From contig JAIOAW010000011.1 of NCBI GenBank assembly GCA_019873625.1, forward strand, positions 1 to 64,000: a stretch of DNA of 64,000 bases, written 5' to 3'. The notes under the pieces were generated by a model, which had not been told where the DNA came from, did not search any database, and was given only the letters and a program-made list of their open reading frames with translations. Within the stretch, counting starts at the first letter, position 1. The number at the start of each line of letters is the position of its first letter. Below are positions 53,028-62,157 of this stretch, in pieces. Source of the stretch: Chloroflexota bacterium. Lineage in GTDB: Bacteria; Chloroflexota; Anaerolineae; UBA1429. A program made the position numbers and the translations under genes.

Positions 53028-53252
53028 AGCCCAGCGGTTCGCTTGGGAGGCTTGCTCTTGTGCCGAGAGATGATCTCGGTTATTCTGTGCCAAAGAACAA
53101 CCCATTCACGATGAATCGAACGGTATCGCTCGCGCTACGCTTGCGCACTGAAGAGATTGCCGCGATGCACTCGCCGTGTTCAATGAGAGGCGACGAGGGG
53201 CATCGCGGTTTATTTGGCCGAGAATACTCTCAATCCCCAGGAGGTAGCGACG

Positions 53253-53825
53253 ATGAGCCAAATGTATGAAATTCGCTGGCACGGGCGGGCAGGCCAAGGC
53301 GTGGTAACAGCCGGCGAACTCCTCGGTGAGGCCTGCATGGAGACGGGCAAATACTTTCAGGCCTTCCCCGAATATGGCGCCGAGCGTATGGGCGCCCCCA
53401 TCAAGGCGTATACCCGTGTCAGCGATGAGCCGATTGAGGTGCATGCCCCCATCCTTGAGCCGGATATGGTGGTCGTCGTCAACCCTAACCTCATCGGCAT
53501 TGTGGACCTGACCGAAGGCCTCAAGCCCGATGGCACCATTGTCATCAACACCCCCGAAGATCCGGCGACCATCCGGCGCCGCCTAGGGTTTTACACGGGC
53601 AAGGTGTGGTGCGTAGATGCCACCAAAATCGCGATGGAAGAACTCAAGCGCGACATCCCCAGCACGATGCTCATCGCCGTCATCGCCCGTGCGAGCGGCA
53701 TTGTGGACTTGGAGGCCGTCATCCACCTGACGCGCGAATCACTGAGCGGCCGGCTGCGCCCTGAAGTGATCGAGGCGAATGTGCGTGCGCTTCGCCGCGC
53801 CTATGAGGAATGCGTTGAGGGATAA
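53253..53825 (+). CDS. porG: Pyruvate:ferredoxin oxidoreductase, gamma subunit
   Basis: The 190-aa protein opens YEIRWHGRAGQGVVTAGELLGEA and has FPEYGAERMGAPIKAYTRVSDEP, the signature of the gamma subunit of 2-oxoacid:ferredoxin oxidoreductases. ATG at 53253 lies seven bases after AGGAGG. Operon order gamma-delta-alpha-beta is that of four-subunit archaeal and Thermotoga-type enzymes. Confidence 0.94.
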   Translation: MSQMYEIRWHGRAGQGVVTAGELLGEACMETGKYFQAFPEYGAERMGAPIKAYTRVSDEPIEVHAPILEPDMVVVVNPNLIGIVDLTEGLKPDGTIVINTPEDPATIRRRLGFYTGKVWCVDATKIAMEELKRDIPSTMLIAVIARASGIVDLEAVIHLTRESLSGRLRPEVIEANVRALRRAYEECVEG

Positions 53826-53853
53826 CGAATCACACGTTTTGGAGGTTTTGGCA

Positions 53854-54204
53854 ATGCCCAAGTATGAGGCCCCTCGGCTTGATCGCCCGTGGAGAGAGGC
53901 AAACCCCGGCGGAGTCGTCCTCGAACCGGGAAATTCGGTAACCTACATTACGGGCACTTGGCGCGTTATGCGCCCCGTGCGCGACCTGGCCCAGTGCACC
54001 CAATGCCTCATCTGCTGGATTATGTGCCCCGATGCCGCCATCACCATCGAAGAGGGCAAGGTGACCGGTTTCGATTATGACCACTGCAAGGGCTGCGGCA
54101 TTTGCGCCACGGAATGCCCCGTGAACGTCAAACAGCCTCACGCCGTTACGGGGCAAATGGGCAAGGTGATCCAGATGGTGCCCGAGACGGACTATACTTC
54201 CTGA
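53854..54204 (+). CDS. porD: Pyruvate:ferredoxin oxidoreductase, delta (ferredoxin) subunit
   Basis: The 116-aa protein has two 4Fe-4S motifs, CTQCLICWIMCP and CKGCGICATECP, and the linker DAAITIEEGKVTGFDYDHC seen in PorD. It passes electrons from the TPP site to ferredoxin. ATG at 53854 with GGAGG upstream. Confidence 0.94.
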   Translation: MPKYEAPRLDRPWREANPGGVVLEPGNSVTYITGTWRVMRPVRDLAQCTQCLICWIMCPDAAITIEEGKVTGFDYDHCKGCGICATECPVNVKQPHAVTGQMGKVIQMVPETDYTS

Positions 54205-54230
54205 CCAACCCCTTCGAGGAGAGATAGACG

Positions 54231-55427
54231 ATGGTTACAAGCAAATATATGCCTCTGGACGGGGCGAATGCGGTCTCTCAAGCGATGCGCCAGATTGATC
54301 CGGACGTCGTCGCGGCCTACCCCATCACCCCGCAGACGGCCGTAGTGCAAAACTTTTCGCAATATGTGGCTGATGGCATCGTGCACACCGAGTTCGTGGC
54401 CGTAGAGAGCGAGCATGCCGCGATGAGCGCCTGCGTGGGCGCCTCAGCGGCCGGTGCGCGCGTGATGACGGCCACCTCGGCGAACGGCTTGGCCCTGATG
54501 TGGGAAATGCTCTATATTGCCTCGGGCCTGCGGCTCCCCATCGTGATGACCGTGGTCAACCGCGCCCTTTCCAGCCCTTTGAACATCCACTGTGACCACT
54601 CGGATAGTATGGGCGCGCGGGATTCGGGCTGGCTCCAACTCTATGCGGAGACGGGCCAAGAGGCCTACGATAACACCATCCAGGCCATTCGCATCGCCGA
54701 GCACCCCGATCTCCTATTGCCCGTGATGAGTTGCCAGGATGGGTTTATCACCGGCCACGGCGTGGAGCGCGTGGGCATTTTGCCCGACGAGGCCGTGCGC
54801 GAGTTCGTAGGCGAATACAAGGCCAAGTTTTCTTTGCTCGATGTGGATAACCCCATCACGATGGGTGCTTGGGATTTCACCGACTACTACTTCGAACACA
54901 AGCGTCAGCAGACCGAAGCGATGAATAACGCGATGCCCATCGTGCGCGCGGTGAGCGAAGAGTACGAACGCCTTTCGGGGCGGCCTCAACCCATCGTCGA
55001 TTACTTCGGGATGGATGACGCCGAGTATGCCATCGTCGTGCTCAGTTCTACGGCGGGCACCTCGCGCGCGGTGGCGCGGCAGTTGCGCGCCCAAGGGTGG
55101 AAGGTGGGCGTGGTCAAGCCGCGCGTCTTCCGGCCCTTCCCCGCCCAAGAGATCATCGAGGCCATCAAGGGGTGCAAGGCCGTGGCCGTGCTCGACCGCG
55201 CCATTTCGTTTGGCGCGCTCTATGGGTCTGGCCCGCTGTTCACCGATACGTGTTCGGCCCTCTACAACCTGGGGGTAACGGGCCTGCCCATCGTCAATTA
55301 CATCTACGGCTTGGGCGGGCGCGATACGCTCCCCTCGATGATCGAGAGCGTCTATCGCGATTTGCGCCAAGTGGCCGAAAGCGGCGATCGCGGCGCCCCG
55401 GTGCGCTACCTGGGCCTGCGCGAGTAA
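54231..55427 (+). CDS. porA: Pyruvate:ferredoxin oxidoreductase, alpha subunit
   Basis: The 398-aa subunit has DGANAVSQAMRQIDPDVVAAYPITPQTAVVQ, FVAVESEHAAMSACVGASAAGARVMTATSANGLALMWEML and HCDHSDSMGARDSGWLQLYAE, matching PorA. The C-terminal GVVKPRVFRPFPAQEI is also typical. It follows porD by 26 bp. The enzyme makes acetyl-CoA from pyruvate, or runs in reverse. Confidence 0.95.
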   Translation: MVTSKYMPLDGANAVSQAMRQIDPDVVAAYPITPQTAVVQNFSQYVADGIVHTEFVAVESEHAAMSACVGASAAGARVMTATSANGLALMWEMLYIASGLRLPIVMTVVNRALSSPLNIHCDHSDSMGARDSGWLQLYAETGQEAYDNTIQAIRIAEHPDLLLPVMSCQDGFITGHGVERVGILPDEAVREFVGEYKAKFSLLDVDNPITMGAWDFTDYYFEHKRQQTEAMNNAMPIVRAVSEEYERLSGRPQPIVDYFGMDDAEYAIVVLSSTAGTSRAVARQLRAQGWKVGVVKPRVFRPFPAQEIIEAIKGCKAVAVLDRAISFGALYGSGPLFTDTCSALYNLGVTGLPIVNYIYGLGGRDTLPSMIESVYRDLRQVAESGDRGAPVRYLGLRE

Positions 55428-55484
55428 CGAGACCAACTCTACCCCACTGCCCAAGCGGCAGGGTATATTGAAGGAGAGACGATC

Positions 55485-56429
55485 ATGACCGACCGTATTC
55501 GCATCAACTTGCGGCAGATCGTAAATAACGAAGAGCGTTTGGCCCCTGGGCACCGCTTGTGCGCGGGGTGCGCCGAGCCGACCGCTGTGCGCCAGATTCT
55601 CCACGCCATCGAGGGGCCGGTGGTCTTGAGCACCGCCACGGGCTGTTTGGAGGTTTCGACCACCGTATACCCGTACACCTCCTGGCGCGTGCCCTGGATC
55701 CACAGCGCCTTCGAAAATGCCTCCACGACCATCGCCGGGGCCGAAGCGGCCTACAAGGCCCTCAAGCGCGCCGGCAAGATTCCGGAAGATCGCCAAATCA
55801 CCTTTGTGGCTTTTGGCGGAGATGGCGCGAGTTACGACATCGGCCTGCAGTGGATCTCGGGCGTCCTCGAGCGCGGGCATAAGGTCATCTACGTATGCCT
55901 CAACAACGAAGCCTATATGAATACGGGCATCCAGCGTTCGGGGGCTACGCCGCGCGGCGCGCACACCACCACTTCGCCCGCCGGCGAAGTGCTCCCTGGG
56001 AAGACGCAATGGCGCAAGCCCTTTACGCGTATTATGGCCGCGCATGACATCCCCTATGTGGCCCAGGCCTCGCCGCACAACTATCGTGACCTGATGATGA
56101 AAGCGAAAAAGGCCGCCGCGGCCGATGGCCCGGCTGTGCTGAACGTCCTCGTACCTTGCCCACGCGGCTGGCGGCACGAGAGCGACCAGACGATGGCCAT
56201 CGCGAAACTCGCCACGGATACGTGCTATTGGCCCCTCTACGAGGTGGATCACGGTAAGACGATCATCAACTACAAGCCCCGTGAGAAACTGCCCGTTACC
56301 GAGTGGCTCAAGGCCCAGGGGCGTTTTCGCCATCTCTTCCGCCCCGCGTACGCGGGCCTTTTGCAAGAGATTCAGGCCAAGGTAGATGAGGAATGGGAGC
56401 GCCTCCTCAAAGAAGAGGCCAATTCGTGA
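55485..56429 (+). CDS. porB: Pyruvate:ferredoxin oxidoreductase, beta subunit
   Basis: The 314-aa TPP subunit has HRLCAGCAEPTAVRQIL (cluster Cys), VLSTATGCLEVSTTVYPYTSW, and the TPP motif AFGGDGASYDIGLQWISGVLERGH followed by NNEAYMNTGIQRSGATP. It ends the por operon, with a terminator 18 bp downstream. Confidence 0.95.
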   Translation: MTDRIRINLRQIVNNEERLAPGHRLCAGCAEPTAVRQILHAIEGPVVLSTATGCLEVSTTVYPYTSWRVPWIHSAFENASTTIAGAEAAYKALKRAGKIPEDRQITFVAFGGDGASYDIGLQWISGVLERGHKVIYVCLNNEAYMNTGIQRSGATPRGAHTTTSPAGEVLPGKTQWRKPFTRIMAAHDIPYVAQASPHNYRDLMMKAKKAAAADGPAVLNVLVPCPRGWRHESDQTMAIAKLATDTCYWPLYEVDHGKTIINYKPREKLPVTEWLKAQGRFRHLFRPAYAGLLQEIQAKVDEEWERLLKEEANS

Positions 56430-56446
56430 GGTGATCATTGAGGGAG

Positions 56447-56483
56447 AGAGGGTAGCCTATCCGTATGGGGCTACCCTCTTTTT
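56447..56483 (+). terminator. Rho-independent terminator after porB
   Basis: AGAGGGTAGCC (56447-56457) pairs with GGCTACCCTCT (56469-56479), followed by a TTTTT run. It lies 22 bp before the upp ATG. Confidence 0.9.
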
Positions 56484-56504
56484 GTGCAAAGGAGCGAACA
56501 CGAG

Positions 56505-57170
56505 ATGACAGAGTTTGGAGACCGCGTCTTCCCTTCACGGCACCCCTTGGTGAAGCACAAATTGACCCTTTTGCGCAGCGTAAGCACGGAGCCGAAAAAG
56601 TTCCGCGAACTCATCCGCGAAATCTCTATCCTCCTGGCCTACGAGGCCACGCAGGATCTCGCGCTTGAGGAAGTTTCGGTGACGACGCCGCTTGGGGTCG
56701 CCAAGGGGGGCCACCTTAAAGAGAAGATCGGCCTGGTGCCCATCTTACGGGCAGGGCTTGGCATGGTGGATGGCATTTGGGAGATGATGCCCGGCGCGGA
56801 GGTCTGGCACATCGGCCTTTATCGCGATCACAAGACGCTTCAACCCGTGCAGTATTATAATAAATTGCCCGTCAGCCCCACGGTGCAAGTGTGTCTGGTG
56901 CTGGACCCTATGCTCGCTACGGGCGGTTCGGCCGTGGCCACGGTGGATATCCTCAAGCGCTGGGGGGCCGAGCGCATCAAGTTCGTGGGCATCATCGCCG
57001 CGCCGGAGGGCCTGCGCGCCCTCACCCAGGCCCACCCCGATGTGGATATCCACATCGCGGCCATTGACGACCACCTCACGCCGCGGCCCACCCAACCGGG
57101 CGATCCGCCCGAAGGGTACATCGTGCCGGGGTTGGGCGATGCGGGAGACCGGCAGTTTGGCACGGGCTAA
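56505..57170 (+). CDS. upp: Uracil phosphoribosyltransferase
   Basis: Upp makes UMP from uracil and PRPP. The 221-aa product has [56 protein letters not shown], the PRPP loop [19 protein letters not shown], and the C-terminal [20 protein letters not shown] at 56505 (after AAAGGAG) is used. WecA-like gene 20 bp downstream. Confidence 0.96.
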   Translation: MTEFGDRVFPSRHPLVKHKLTLLRSVSTEPKKFRELIREISILLAYEATQDLALEEVSVTTPLGVAKGGHLKEKIGLVPILRAGLGMVDGIWEMMPGAEVWHIGLYRDHKTLQPVQYYNKLPVSPTVQVCLVLDPMLATGGSAVATVDILKRWGAERIKFVGIIAAPEGLRALTQAHPDVDIHIAAIDDHLTPRPTQPGDPPEGYIVPGLGDAGDRQFGTG

Positions 57171-57190
57171 GGCCCGCGCTGGGAGAAAAG

Positions 57191-58234
57191 ATGATGTCTC
57201 CTCTCATCTATGTGAGCGTCTTTTTGCTGGGGGCAGGCCTCACCGCCCTCCTCACGCCGCTGAGCATTTATTTGGGCCGGCGTTGGGGCATCGCCGATGC
57301 CCCCGGCGGCCGCCGCCGCCATAAGGGGATCGTCTCGCGCCTGGGCGGGTTGGGCCTCTACCCCGCTTTCGCCATCGCCGCCCTGGCCCCGCTGGTTATG
57401 CCCGTGCCCCGCAACGATCCACTGGAGGCGACGCGCCTGGTCGGCGTCGTCCTCGGCACGGGGGTGATCTGGGTGATGGGCCTCCTCGATGACCGCTTCA
57501 AACTGCCGGGCTGGGCGCAGTTGGTGGGTATCCTCTTGGGCGCTGGGGTGGCCATCGCCTTCAAGGTCTTCATTGAGGTCTTTAACAGCCCTTTTAGCGA
57601 TCGGCAAATCTGGGTGGATTGGTACCTGATGGTGCCCATCACCCTGGTGTGGATTACGGGCCTGACCGGCACGATGAACCTGGTGGACGGGCTGGACGGC
57701 CTGGCCGCTAGCGTTTCGGCCATCGCCGCGCTTGTCCTCCTAATCCATATGCTGCGGCTGGGCCAGCAGGGGCCGGCGCTCCTGCCGCTCGCGCTTTTGG
57801 GGTGCTGCATAGGGTTCTTGCCCTACAACATCAGTCCGGCGCGCATCTTTTTGGGGGGCGGGGCTTATGTCCTAGGGTATATCGTGAGCACGGCCTCCAT
57901 CGTAGCGGGGGCCAAGGTGGCCACTGCGCTCCTCGTGCTCTGGTTCCCCATCGTAGATGTCATTTGGCAGGGGTATTCGCGCTGGCGAAGGGGCCAGCCG
58001 GTATCCTTAGGAGATCGCGGCCACCTGCACCTGCGTTTGCAGGATATGGGTTGGCCCACTTGGCGCATCGTGCTGATGTACGATGCCATTACGGCGGCCC
58101 TGGGGGCCATCGCCCTCTTTTGCCCTTCGCGGCTCCTCAAACTGGGCGCCCTGGTCGGGGTGGCGCTCATCGCGCTCCCCCTGCTCGCCGCCGTGACACG
58201 CCGTTCGGGCGATGCAACGCCGACGGGGCATTAG
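57191..58234 (+). CDS. WecA/MraY-family polyprenyl-phosphate GlcNAc-1-P transferase
   Basis: The 347-aa protein has about ten membrane helices and the family motifs GLLDDR (metal Asp pair), MNLVDGLDGLAASVSA, and a late GHLHLRL with its His pair. It probably loads GlcNAc-1-phosphate onto undecaprenyl phosphate to begin glycan synthesis. At the FMGDxGS position there is FLGGGAYVLG, without the Asp that takes part in catalysis in MraY. Other Chloroflexota proteins of this family, as I recall, also lack it. It overlaps mobB by 4 bp, convergent. Confidence 0.85.
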   Translation: MMSPLIYVSVFLLGAGLTALLTPLSIYLGRRWGIADAPGGRRRHKGIVSRLGGLGLYPAFAIAALAPLVMPVPRNDPLEATRLVGVVLGTGVIWVMGLLDDRFKLPGWAQLVGILLGAGVAIAFKVFIEVFNSPFSDRQIWVDWYLMVPITLVWITGLTGTMNLVDGLDGLAASVSAIAALVLLIHMLRLGQQGPALLPLALLGCCIGFLPYNISPARIFLGGGAYVLGYIVSTASIVAGAKVATALLVLWFPIVDVIWQGYSRWRRGQPVSLGDRGHLHLRLQDMGWPTWRIVLMYDAITAALGAIALFCPSRLLKLGALVGVALIALPLLAAVTRRSGDATPTGH

Positions 58235-58761
58235 CGAGAGCGCTCTCCTTGGGCGCCGTCAGGGCCTGGCAAGATCCCCTTGGCGGCAAGGATTGCGAGA
58301 GCGCGTTCGGCGTCCTCGGGCGAGATGCGGGGCACGCCGGGCCACGCCGGGCCATCTGCCTCGGTGACGAGGGCGAGGAGTTGCTCATCCGGGGTGATGC
58401 GCTCTGGGGGGGCGCCCGCGCGCAGGACCTCGAACTTGGGCAGGGCGCTCCCTTTGTACCCCTCGACGATGACGAACTGGATATCCTCCGGCAGACGCGC
58501 GAGGATTGCTTCAAGTGTTGGTTCTTCGAGGGGGCGTTCCAGCCAGGCGAGAAGATCGTGCCCGGCGATGATGACGAGGTCGCTCCCCGCCTGGGCGAAC
58601 CGCCACGTATCGGTGCCCGGGTGGTCTATCTCGATGGGGCCGTGGGCGTGTTTGATGGTCGCCACGCGCAGGCCGCGCCCTTTGAGCGCCCGCACCAGGG
58701 CTTCGATGAAGCGGGTCTTGCCCGCGTTGTGCCAGCCGACTACCCCAATGGCCGAAATCAA
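58231..58761 (-). CDS. mobB: Molybdopterin-guanine dinucleotide biosynthesis adapter MobB
   Basis: The 176-aa P-loop protein has GVVGWHNAGKTRFIEALVRAL (Walker A variant), VATIKHAHGPIEIDHPGTDTWRFAQAG (the MobB signature), and VIVEGYKGSALPKFEVLR. MobB aids molybdenum cofactor guanylation. No molybdoenzyme is in the window. Confidence 0.93.
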   Translation of the reverse strand: MISAIGVVGWHNAGKTRFIEALVRALKGRGLRVATIKHAHGPIEIDHPGTDTWRFAQAGSDLVIIAGHDLLAWLERPLEEPTLEAILARLPEDIQFVIVEGYKGSALPKFEVLRAGAPPERITPDEQLLALVTEADGPAWPGVPRISPEDAERALAILAAKGILPGPDGAQGERSR

Positions 58762-58889
58762 AGTCTTGCCTCCTCGGTGCGATGGGATATGTGCAGTGTA
58801 ACCAAGGAACGCGCCCCTTCCAAATGCCGTTATGCGTAAAATAAGGTTCGGCGGACGCGGAAGCGCAGCCTCTGGGCGCCATAAGCGAC

Positions 58890-58918
58890 TGGACAGGCTC
58901 GCTCGGAGCCTCTATAAT
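58890..58918 (+). promoter_or_regulatory. Promoter of the SWIM-finger gene
   Basis: TGGACA (58890-58895), a 17-nt spacer and TATAAT (58913-58918) are the only promoter-like match in the 279-bp divergent gap after mobB. A leader of about 115 nt follows. Confidence 0.65.
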
Positions 58919-59040
58919 ATCCTTGGAACACGAGGAGGGCGAGATCAGGGCGATGAAGGGCCTTCAGATAGCGCGCGATAGGTCTGGCCAGGGCGGAGGT
59001 TATGCCCTGGCGATTCATTTTTTATAGGAGGGATCGCGAC

Positions 59041-59283
59041 ATGGATTCCGGGATGATCAGCAAAATTCAAAAGGCCAAGCGCTATGCCGAGGAGCCGGAA
59101 CGCATCCATATCGAGGCGCTGCGCGTTACGTTCCGGGGCGATCACGGCACGTATGCGGTGACGTTAGAAAAGGGCGCCTGGCATTGCGAATGCCCCTTCT
59201 TCCAGCAGCGGGGCGTGTGCAGCCATACGATGGCCTTAGAGCGCTTGCTTGACCCGATGCTGCAGCCCGAGCCGGAAGAATAG
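59041..59283 (+). CDS. Small SWIM-type zinc-finger protein
   Basis: The 80-aa protein consists of a charged helix (ISKIQKAKRYAEEPERIHIEAL), two strands (VTFRGDHGTYAVTLEKG) and HCECPFFQQRGVCSHTMALERLL. The C-x-C...C-x-H set is the SWIM zinc-finger pattern. SWIM domains bind nucleic acid or protein, usually in SNF2 or transposase proteins; here one stands alone. It has its own promoter and a GGAGGG site at the ATG. No partner gene is evident. Confidence 0.75.
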   Translation: MDSGMISKIQKAKRYAEEPERIHIEALRVTFRGDHGTYAVTLEKGAWHCECPFFQQRGVCSHTMALERLLDPMLQPEPEE

Positions 59284-59367
59284 CGCCCAACCGCAGCGAT
59301 TGGCTGGCGATTGCCTTTCCCCTATAATGTGAGTTCACCGAACCCCAAAAGGTAGGAGGGCACCCTT

Positions 59368-60699
59368 ATGCGCATCGGGATCGTCGGCGGCGGGGCCGCC
59401 GGGGTGATGGCGGCCTACCGCCTGTGCCAGGCAGGGCATCAAGCCGTGGTGTTCGAGGCCGAGCCGGAACTCGGCGGCCAGGCGGGCACCTTCCCCATCG
59501 CTGGGACGCGCCTGGAGCGGTTTTATCATCACTTTTTCCACAGCGACCGCGTGGCCTTTGCCCTGTTGGAAGAATTGGGGCTGAACGATCGCCTCCTCTG
59601 GGCGCCCGATCGCTCGGCCTATTTCTGGGGGGGCCGCGTTTACCCCTTTGTGACGCCGATGGACCTCTTGCGCTTTCGGCCCCTCTCGTGGCCCTCGCGC
59701 CTCATCTTTGGCCTGCAGACGGCCTATCTCCTGTTCGCGGCGCGGTGGCGGCCTTTGGAACGCATCACCGCGCACGAATGGCTCCTCAAATGGGGCACGC
59801 ACGAGGTGTATGACCGCGTCTGGGGGGCGCTGTTGCGCTCGAAATTCGGCGGCTATGCCGACCGCGTGAGCATGGCCTGGCTGTGGGGCAAACTGAACGC
59901 CCGGCGCGGCAAGAGCCTCCGTGGCCGAAAAGAGGCGCTCGCCTATCTGGACGGGTCTTTCCAGACCCTGTTTGACGCCCTCGCCGAACGGATTACCGCC
60001 CTGGGCGGGGAAATCCACCTTTCCGCGCCAGCCCAACAGGTGCTCGTAAAAGACGGCGCCGCGCAAGGGTTGCGCGTCTCCGAAGGGGGGCGCACGGTGG
60101 ATTATCCCTTCGATGCCGTCATCCTCACCGTGGCCTCGCCCATCGCCCTGCGCTTGGCGCCCGATTTGCCCGAGGACTATGCCGCGCTCCTCAGGAACCA
60201 GCCCTATGAGGGGACGATGACGCTCGTCTTGGCGCTCGATCGGTCGCTCATCCCGTGCTATTGGCTGAGCAGCCTTGTGTAAGATATCCCTATGGTGGTC
60301 GCCGTGGAGCACACCCGGTTCGTGCCGCCCAGGGTCTATCGGGGGAGGCACATTGTCTATTTCGGGCGCTATTTGATGAGCAATAGCCCGGAATTCGCCT
60401 GGAATAAAGACGAGGTATTGGCCTACTACACGCCCTTCATCCGGCGCCTAAACCCGCATTTTGATGTGGGCTGGGTGGTGGAGAGTTGGCTTTTCAAAGA
60501 TCCCTACGGCCAGCCGGTGATCGAGCCGGGTTACTCGGCGCGCATCCCGCCGCACCAGACGCCTATCGCCAACCTCTATCTGGCGAATACGACGCAGATT
60601 TACCCCGAAGATCGCGGCGTGAATTATTCGCTCCTTTTGGGCGAGGTCATCGCTCACATCGTGCAGGGCAGGCCGGCGCGCGCCTCCCTTTTGTGGTAA
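59368..60699 (+). pseudogene. FAD-dependent oxidoreductase gene interrupted by one in-frame TAA
   Basis: Reading through, this is a 443-codon flavin oxidoreductase of the amine-oxidase/protoporphyrinogen-oxidase-like family. It has the FAD motif RIGIVGGGAAGVMAAYRL, GGQAGTFPIAGTRLERFYHHFF, and near the end NLYLANTTQIYPEDRGVNYS, the C-terminal FAD contact. A TAA at 60280-60282 splits it after YWLSSLV; the next in-frame codons continue as DIPMVVAVEHTRF, where intact relatives run on without a break. No frameshift is needed. The downstream part has no ribosome site before its first ATG (60292). It may be a recent nonsense mutation, a sequencing error, or readthrough. Confidence 0.8.
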
Positions 60700-60702
60700 G
60701 GT

Positions 60703-61077
60703 ATGGAACAGCCCCCCCTCAGCGTCGGCGTGGATATCATCGAGATCGCGCGCATCGCCCGCGCCCTGGAGCGCTTTGGCGATCGCTTTCTGCGGCGCGT
60801 CTATACCCCCCGCGAGATCGCCTATTGCCGAGGGCGCATCCCCGAACTGGCCGCGCGTTTTGCCGCCAAAGAGGCCATCTCCAAGGCGCTCGGCACGGGC
60901 CTCAACGGCATCTCTTGGGTGGAGATGGAGATCCTCGCCGATGCGCGGGGCAAGCCCTATATCCTGTTGCACGGCAAGGCCGAGGCGCGTGCACGGCACC
61001 TCGGCCTGAACCATTGGGCCATCAGCCTATCCCATCACGATCGCGATGCGATTGCCTTCGTCGTGGCGAGCGTTTAA
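60703..61077 (+). CDS. acpS: Holo-[acyl-carrier-protein] synthase
   Basis: AcpS transfers phosphopantetheine from CoA to acyl carrier protein. The 124-aa protein has VGVDIIEIARIARALERFGDRFLRRVYT (metal Asp), RFAAKEAISKALGTGL (catalytic Glu-Lys motif) and a C-terminal ISLSHHDRDAIAFVV. It starts 3 bp after the interrupted oxidoreductase. Confidence 0.95.
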   Translation: MEQPPLSVGVDIIEIARIARALERFGDRFLRRVYTPREIAYCRGRIPELAARFAAKEAISKALGTGLNGISWVEMEILADARGKPYILLHGKAEARARHLGLNHWAISLSHHDRDAIAFVVASV

Positions 61078-61090
61078 GAGAACCCTTCCC

Positions 61091-62134
61091 CTAGGCGATT
61101 TCTGCTACCACGCGCTGGATAACGGCCAGCGCCGTCTCGATATCCTCGCGCTCGATGCCGTAATGCGTGACGGCGCGGAATTGCGTCGCCGTCATCGGGT
61201 TGATCTTGACGCCTTCCGCTGCCAAGCGCGCCGACACTTCGGCAAGGGATACGCGCGAATTCGCGAGGCCGAACATCACGATGTTCGTCTGCACCGAGGA
61301 GGGGTCAATCACGATGCCGGGGATGTTGGCTAACCCCTCCGCCAGGCGTTTGGCGTTGGCGTGATCCTCCGCTAGGCGATCCACCATCTGCTCGAGCGCG
61401 ACGATGCCCGCCGCCGCGATGATGCCGGCCTGGCGCATCCCGCCGCCCACCATCTTGCGCGTCCGCCGAGCCTCCTCGATGAAGGCCTTGCTCCCGCAGA
61501 TGAGCGACCCCACCGGCGCGGCCAGCCCCTTGCTCAGGCAGAACTGCACCGAATCCGCATAGGCGGCGATGGCGCTCGCGGGCACGCCCAAGGCGATGGC
61601 CGCGTTGAAAATGCGCGCCCCATCCAGATGCACGGCGAGGTGGTGCCGATGGGCAATTTCTCGCACGGCGGCCATATGCGCAAGGGGCACCGCCGCGCCC
61701 CCGCAGCGGTTGTGCGTGTTCTCCAGGCAGATCACCTTCGTGCGCGGAAAGTGGATGTTCGGGCCTCGAATGGCCTCCTCAACCCTGGCCAAATCCATCC
61801 CCCCATCCGGCGTGTTGGGCACGGTATGCACGTGGATGCCCCCCAACGCCGAGACGCCCCCCGCCTCATACAGAAAGGTGTGCGCCTGGTCTCCCATAAT
61901 GATCTCGTCGCCCCGGCCGCAGTGCGTCAGGAGCGAGACGAGGTTGCCCATCGTGCCGCTCACCACCAAGAGCGCCGCCTCCTTGCCCATACGCTCGGCG
62001 GCCATCTCTTGCAGGCGGTTGACCGTAGGGTCCTCGCCATACACGTCGTCGCCCAATTCGGCGCGGTAAATCGCCTCTCGCATCGCCGGCGAGGGCAGGG
62101 TTACCGTGTCGCTTCGCAAATCCACAATGCGCAT
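61091..62134 (-). CDS. ltaE: Low-specificity L-threonine aldolase
   Basis: This PLP enzyme cleaves threonine to glycine and acetaldehyde. The 347-aa product has VDLRSDTVTLPSPAMREA, GDDVYGEDPTVNRLQ, IICLENTHNRCGG (family motif), HLDGARIFNAAIALG, and SVQFCLSKGLAAPVGS, with the PLP Lys in the SKG motif. Start ATG 62134 after GGGAGGAAGG. Confidence 0.94.
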   Translation of the reverse strand: MRIVDLRSDTVTLPSPAMREAIYRAELGDDVYGEDPTVNRLQEMAAERMGKEAALLVVSGTMGNLVSLLTHCGRGDEIIMGDQAHTFLYEAGGVSALGGIHVHTVPNTPDGGMDLARVEEAIRGPNIHFPRTKVICLENTHNRCGGAAVPLAHMAAVREIAHRHHLAVHLDGARIFNAAIALGVPASAIAAYADSVQFCLSKGLAAPVGSLICGSKAFIEEARRTRKMVGGGMRQAGIIAAAGIVALEQMVDRLAEDHANAKRLAEGLANIPGIVIDPSSVQTNIVMFGLANSRVSLAEVSARLAAEGVKINPMTATQFRAVTHYGIEREDIETALAVIQRVVAEIA

Positions 62135-62157
62135 TGTCCTTCCTCCCAAGTACTCCC

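Noticed and set aside
53060-53269. 69-aa ORF before porG
   Set aside because: Poor start context, runs into the porG start region and shows no domain.
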